Assembly: GCA_017546585.1 (NCBI GenBank)
Contig: JAFYWC010000020.1
Span: 21,679 to 85,678, forward strand
Direction of reading: 5' to 3'
DNA: 64,000 nucleotides
Source of the DNA: Bacteroidales bacterium
GTDB lineage: Bacteria; Bacteroidota; Bacteroidia; Bacteroidales; UBA932
Of the stretch, positions 60,788 through 64,000 are shown piece by piece; the first letter of the stretch is position 1; the number at the start of each line of letters is the position of its first letter. The notes below the pieces were generated by a model. That model was given only the letters and a program-made list of their open reading frames with translations, ran no database searches and had not been told where the DNA came from. The position numbers and the translations under genes are program-made.

Positions 60788-61492
60788 ATGGATAAAGGAA
60801 AATTCTACAGCGGGCTCTGCATAATGGCAGGCCTGGTCATTCTCGGTATGATGATACCGACTGCGGTTGTGAAGTATCGTTCGTTTGATCGCACTGTCAA
60901 TGTGAAGGGCCTCTGCGAGAAAGAGGTCAGGGCCGACAAGGTGATATGGCCTATAGTATATAAGGTTATGTCTGACAATGTGCAGTCGATATACAGTCAG
61001 ATCGATGCGGCCAATGCGGTGATCGTAGACTTCCTCAAGGAGGGCGGCGTGGCAGAGGATGAGATAACCGTTTCGGTGCCTCAGATTTCCGACAAGCTTG
61101 CAAACGAGTACGGCGACACCAACCGCGCGTTCCGCTACATTGCGAAGAATGTGGTCACAGTGTGCACGTCAGATATAGATAAGGTGCTTGCGCTTATGTC
61201 AAGCCAGGCGGACCTTCTGAAGAAGGGAGTCGTGACCGTGGGCAATGATTGGGAAAACCCTGTCGAGTTCAGATACGAAGGACTGAACGGCATCAAGCCG
61301 GAGATGATAGAGGAGGCGACGCAGAACGCACGTGAGACTGCGGAGAAATTCGCCAAGGATTCCGACAGCAGGCTCGGCAAGATAAAGACTGCGAACCAGG
61401 GTACGTTCACCATCGAGGACCGTGACAGCAACACACCATATATAAAGAAGGTGCGTGTGGTGACCTCGGTTACATATTATCTGAAGAATTAG
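60788..61492 (+). CDS. SIMPL-domain protein
   Basis: 234 residues. One N-terminal membrane anchor (GLCIMAGLVILGMMIPTAVV) is followed by a SIMPL (DUF541) domain: RTVNVKGLCEKEVRADKVIWPIVY, AVIVDFLKEGGVAEDEITVSVPQ, and EATQNARETAEKFAKDSDSRLGKI with the C-terminal VVTSVTYYLKN. The domain oligomerises in some bacteria; in Bacteroidota its job is unknown. It is anchored in the inner membrane facing the periplasm. It follows the plug protein by 44 bases and may be co-transcribed. Confidence 0.85.
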   Translation: MDKGKFYSGLCIMAGLVILGMMIPTAVVKYRSFDRTVNVKGLCEKEVRADKVIWPIVYKVMSDNVQSIYSQIDAANAVIVDFLKEGGVAEDEITVSVPQISDKLANEYGDTNRAFRYIAKNVVTVCTSDIDKVLALMSSQADLLKKGVVTVGNDWENPVEFRYEGLNGIKPEMIEEATQNARETAEKFAKDSDSRLGKIKTANQGTFTIEDRDSNTPYIKKVRVVTSVTYYLKN

Positions 61493-61501
61493 AGTGCCGC
61501 A

Positions 61502-62089
61502 TTACATCTGCTGCGAGTGCTCGAGCTGGATGAGTTCGCGTTTGAGTTTTCGTCCGAGGGCATACTCTCCGAAGTCGATGCCCTTCTCACGAAGAAGACT
61601 GTTTATACAAAGGTCGTCTCCCTTGAAAATAGTGGATTCGGCCTTTTTCTGTATCTCGCGGATCCTGTCGATCGTTTCTTTCGGGACCACCAGGTGGCAG
61701 GGGATTGCCACGGACACGGGGTTCAGGCCTATCGCGTGCGCTACGGCCCTCACTCCCGCCTTGTTTTGGCACTGGTCTGCGAAGTCGCTGTAGCTGATCA
61801 TCCTCGGCGTGAGCGGCTCGCCGTTCTCGTTGTGGGTGAGATCGAAAAGCCTCTTCCATACCTTCTTCTGGAATTCGGTGCCGGTAAGCGTGATGTCCTC
61901 CCAGCGGAGCGTCTGCCTGAGCTTCCACACCTCGTCGAAGCCGACCGTCTCCGCACAGATGTTCCTGTTCGAGATGCTCTTCTGCTGCGCCAGCCTTGCC
62001 GCGATCGCAGCCAGAGCCGCATAGTTCGTAGATATCGCAGCCACCTTCCCGTCAATCCTGACGATGATCCATTTCTGAGACTCTTCCAT
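61502..62089 (-). CDS. Methylated-DNA-protein cysteine methyltransferase-like protein
   Basis: 195 residues. The C-terminal ATase domain has TEFQKKVWKRLFDLTH, ISYSDFADQCQNKAGVRAVAHAIGLNPVSVAIPCHLVV and a terminal LLREKGID. The Cys of IPCHLV is the alkyl acceptor and the helix-turn-helix lies around VRAVAHAIG. It repairs O6-alkylguanine by suicide transfer. LV replaces the usual RV after the PCH, a common variant. It converges with the SIMPL gene, nine bases apart. Confidence 0.9.
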   Translation of the reverse strand: MEESQKWIIVRIDGKVAAISTNYAALAAIAARLAQQKSISNRNICAETVGFDEVWKLRQTLRWEDITLTGTEFQKKVWKRLFDLTHNENGEPLTPRMISYSDFADQCQNKAGVRAVAHAIGLNPVSVAIPCHLVVPKETIDRIREIQKKAESTIFKGDDLCINSLLREKGIDFGEYALGRKLKRELIQLEHSQQM

Positions 62090-62253
62090 ATCCGACAGCC
62101 TTTAGAATGTTTTCTGCCCCTCCCGTCGTGGGCCAACTCTCAAATATACAATAATTTCCGCACATTCCCAAATCCCCGTCTCCTCCCGTGCATTTTCCTC
62201 CTTCTCCGCATTCCTGCCCTTCTCCGGTTCCGGCATTCGGGTCGTCTCTGCAA

Positions 62254-62364
62254 AGAGCTGTACCCTATTACGGGCGAAATGCGGTACAGCTCTGCGGTAA
62301 ATCCGCCCATTTGAAGGATTTGCGCCACAGCTGTACCCTGAAATGCCCAAAACCCGGTACAGCT
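62254..62364. repeat. REP cluster A beside the RAYT gene
   Basis: Three hairpins in 111 bases: AGAGCTGTACC/GGTACAGCTCT (62254-62293), a small AAATCC/GGATTT stem, and AGCTGTACC/GGTACAGCT (62329-62364). It is a near copy of cluster B at 63461-63570 in the same orientation. The 90 bases to its left (about 62160-62250) are pyrimidine-rich, and resemble the sequence to the right of cluster B. No gene was found in 62090-62399. Confidence 0.85.
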
Positions 62365-62371
62365 CGTCGTA

Positions 62372-62424
62372 CTACTTCGGCAGAACGAGGCATTTGATGC
62401 TATTTCGGCAGGACCAGGCATCTG
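62372..62424. repeat. Tandem duplication at the 3' end of the RAYT gene
   Basis: A 25-base segment at 62372-62396 recurs at 62400-62424, with a period of 28 and about four differences. Read leftwards, both copies end in codons for CLVLPK followed by a stop, the outer copy in another frame. Confidence 0.7.
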
Positions 62425-63332
62425 CGGATCTGTGACTCGCTGAGGTGCCGCACGCGATACAGATGCTCTGCGATCTCTTCCTTCTCCTTCAACGACAGCT
62501 CGTACACCGAGTGCCTGCCGTACCTGTTGCGGGCGAGCATATCCAGTTCCGTGCACAATTCTATGTCAGAAACCTTCCTGTAGTCCGCTTTCCCGGCCTC
62601 AAGCGAGAGCATCCTGTTCACCTCGTGCATCCTGACTCCCTTCTCGATGAGGCCGATGTTCACGGATTCGAAGCAGTTGCCGTCTTTCCGCTGTTCGGCC
62701 TCCCATTCTTCAGAAGACTTCCTGCTCATATAGAAGTTGAATGACCGGGGAGTCACGTAAAGGGCTTCCATCTGAGGGATGTCCAATACGCTTTCTCTGG
62801 TGAAGACTCCGCTTTCCGTCATCCTGTAGGAGTCCGGGTATTCGGCTCTCTTGCTGAGGAACCTTGAGAAATGCCTGGGTTCAAGAAGGGGATCTGCAAG
62901 GTGCTTCCCCATTTCTTTTCTGAAGATTGCATTCGCAGAGCAGTGCGGGTATGCGTAGGGCGTGGGAGCGACACCGTGATGAAGGGCGTTGCGTAGAGTG
63001 TAGCTGGCTGCTGCAATCGTGTGGTGATACCCCACGACTTCCAATGTGAAATGGTGCTTCTCTCCCAGAGTGCCGCGTCTGTGGTATTTCCTGTTGAAGT
63101 GCATACAGTACGGCTGCCGGAACATATACATAAATTCGTCCGGCCGTGAGGTCTGTATCAGCTGGTGGGTATGGGTGGACATAAACGACTCCACCAGTCC
63201 TGTCGACCCCGTCTTGTGAAGGGCGACTGCAAAACAGTTGAAGCCTCTGTGATAGTCCTCGAGGTCACGGAACATAACCTCGTCGCCTGCGGACAGGCAT
63301 AGATGGTAAGTCTTTTTCATAACATTTATCAT
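62400..63332 (-). CDS. REP-associated tyrosine transposase (RAYT)-like protein
   Basis: 310 residues from the ATG at 63332 (MINVMKKTYHLC); a GTG at 63377 or the ATG at 63320 are alternatives. The first 150 residues follow the Y1/IS200-like transposase layout: NCFAVALHKTGSTGLVESFMSTHTHQLIQTS with H-T-H in the HUH position, MHFNRKYHRRGTLGEKHHF, and HHTIAAASYTLRNALHHGV with the candidate catalytic Tyr. The HUH centre has Thr rather than a hydrophobic residue. The C-terminal half (SRKSSEEWEAEQ..., LSESQIRRCLVLPK) looks like a DNA-binding extension. Flanking REP clusters on both sides fit a RAYT with its REP substrate; such genes are domesticated and usually single-copy. Confidence 0.72.
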   Translation of the reverse strand: MINVMKKTYHLCLSAGDEVMFRDLEDYHRGFNCFAVALHKTGSTGLVESFMSTHTHQLIQTSRPDEFMYMFRQPYCMHFNRKYHRRGTLGEKHHFTLEVVGYHHTIAAASYTLRNALHHGVAPTPYAYPHCSANAIFRKEMGKHLADPLLEPRHFSRFLSKRAEYPDSYRMTESGVFTRESVLDIPQMEALYVTPRSFNFYMSRKSSEEWEAEQRKDGNCFESVNIGLIEKGVRMHEVNRMLSLEAGKADYRKVSDIELCTELDMLARNRYGRHSVYELSLKEKEEIAEHLYRVRHLSESQIRRCLVLPK

Positions 63333-63419
63333 TAAGTGTTCCTTCCCTTCTTCACTCTTCACGTCTTCTCGCGTCACATTCTTCCCGACATCTCTTTCGA
63401 AATGCTATGAAGCCTTCTG

Positions 63420-63427
63420 CAAATGTA
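63420..63427 (-). promoter_or_regulatory. -7 promoter element of the RAYT gene
   Basis: Minus-strand TACATTTG, exact TAnnTTTG, 88 bases upstream of the ATG at 63332. Confidence 0.45.
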
Positions 63428-63460
63428 TATAAAACGGGTCATATCTGTGCATCCCCGGTC

Positions 63461-63570
63461 GAGCTGTACCGTATTTTGTGCAAAATACGGTACGGCTCTG
63501 TGGTAAATCCGCCCCTTCCAAGGATTTGTGCCATAGCTGTACCCTGAAATGCCCCAAATGCGGTACAGCT
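63461..63570. repeat. REP cluster B beside the RAYT gene
   Basis: Hairpin 1 has an 18-bp stem, GAGCTGTACCGTATTTTG with CAAAATACGGTACGGCTC (one G-U-type mismatch, 2-base loop). A small AAATCC/GGATTT hairpin follows, then AGCTGTACC/GGTACAGCT (63535-63570). It is a direct repeat of cluster A. Confidence 0.88.
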
Positions 63571-63780
63571 CTACGCAGGCATTCCGCCCCTTCCCGGATC
63601 CCGTCCCTTTTTCCGGTACCCCGTCCCGCGCATTTCCCTCCTTCTCCCGCATTTCCCTCCTCCCTGGCTCCTGCGGCTCCCTCCGGTGGCGCGCAGAGCC
63701 TGCGGAAGCGCGGAAAAGGAGGAGAAACGGCGGGGGAGGGAGGAAGTTATCAACAGGCGGGAATGTGTGAATTGCATTGA
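63571..63780. other. GC-rich, strand-asymmetric intergenic stretch
   Basis: The top strand is mostly pyrimidine (CCCTCCTTCTCCC runs) to about 63670, then changes to purine-rich (GGAGGAGAAACGG...GGAGGGAGGAAG) to about 63745. No gene is supported. The first part resembles 62160-62250, the outer flank of REP cluster A. Confidence 0.6.
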
Positions 63781-63805
63781 AATTCAGCGATTTTTGAGAA
63801 AGTTG

Positions 63806-63835
63806 TTGATAAATAAAAAATAATTCGTATATTTG
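63806..63835 (+). promoter_or_regulatory. rpsL promoter
   Basis: -7 TATATTTG (63828-63835), exact consensus, with TTG (63806-63808) 19 bases before it as -33. The leader runs about 45 bases to the ATG at 63888. Confidence 0.75.
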
Positions 63836-63887
63836 CAGCCCCCAAAATATGGGGTAAACAACATAAATTATTTATTTACAAACATTT

Positions 63888-64000
63888 ATGCCTACAATTC
63901 AACAATTAGTTCGCAAAGGACGCGAGGTTATCGTCGAGAAGAGCAAATCTCGCGCGTTGGATGCTTGTCCTCAGAGAAGAGGCGTATGCGTACGTGTGTA
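63888..64000 (+). CDS. rpsL: 30S ribosomal protein S12 (partial)
   Basis: The first 37 codons, cut by the window edge: [13 protein letters not shown]...[19 protein letters not shown]. The S12 N-terminus [11 protein letters not shown] and CPQRRGVC are diagnostic. S12 sits at the decoding centre of the small subunit. In Bacteroidales it usually starts the str operon with rpsG and the main fusA, which would lie beyond the window. Confidence 0.96.
   Translation, partial: MPTIQQLVRKGREVIVEKSKSRALDACPQRRGVCVRV

Noticed and set aside
63333-63377. Upstream GTG start of the RAYT gene
   Set aside because: The added 15 residues (TREDVKSEEGKEH) are unlike the family start and an ATG with better context follows at 63332; kept only as an alternative.
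1-64000. Ribosomal RNA genes, integrase or plasmid/phage structural genes
   Set aside because: None were seen; the only RNA gene is tRNA-Gly and the only transposase-like gene is the RAYT.

Overview
The window is bacterial and almost certainly from the order Bacteroidales (phylum Bacteroidota). Most transcription units start behind an exact TAnnTTTG -7 element. There are tandem SusC/SusD pairs and BACON, DUF4988, DUF4876 and FISUMP lipoproteins, and leaders lack strong Shine-Dalgarno sequences. The genus cannot be fixed from the sequence alone.

Layout. 1-9.3 kb is mostly housekeeping: a partial XRE regulator, an EF-G paralogue that lacks the catalytic histidine (EF-G2 type), a Gfo/Idh/MocA oxidoreductase, a leftward ksgA / DUF4252 / flavin-reductase unit, a DMT transporter with a repeat element inside its reading frame, and aspS. 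9.3-25 kb is a surface and envelope block: a large lipoprotein, an S46 dipeptidyl-peptidase, a membrane polyferredoxin, a fimbrillin/FISUMP lipoprotein, DUF6850 and DUF4876 proteins, a TonB-dependent receptor and a C69 peptidase, nearly all leftward. 25-28.3 kb holds a small secreted protein, a nitroreductase and pheS, with a XylR-type regulator one base after pheS.

28.3-60.2 kb is a large amino-sugar-polymer utilisation locus, best read as chitin/chitosan or a related GlcNAc/GlcN polymer. An 18.6-kb unit encodes SusC1-SusD1-SusC2-SusD2, two BACON lipoproteins, two lipoproteins sharing a C-terminal FISUMP-like domain, and a GH18 enzyme with a C-terminal propeller-like domain. It is followed by a GH18 / tyrosine-phosphatase fusion, an alkaline phosphatase plus a GH18 chitinase, a GH20 hexosaminidase plus a second alkaline phosphatase, a second XylR-type regulator, and a ROK kinase plus a GH2 enzyme with exo-glucosaminidase active-site signatures. 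Four promoters in this locus share one operator: two CGCAAnnnG half-sites exactly 21 bp apart, with the proximal one 33-35 bp upstream of the -7 element. That ties SusCD, both secreted alkaline phosphatases, GH18, GH20, ROK and GH2 into one regulon. Three secreted phosphatase modules beside chitinolytic enzymes suggest a phosphate-bearing amino-sugar substrate; this is inference.

60.2-64 kb has a stand-alone TonB plug protein, a SIMPL protein, an O6-alkylguanine methyltransferase, a RAYT-like transposase flanked by two REP clusters, and the start of rpsL.

Window-wide signals: a four-member, roughly 110-bp hairpin element family (two copies lie between convergent genes, one directly after a stop codon, one inside a transporter gene); a second, dispersed palindromic repeat family; and extreme scarcity of the tetranucleotide CATG.
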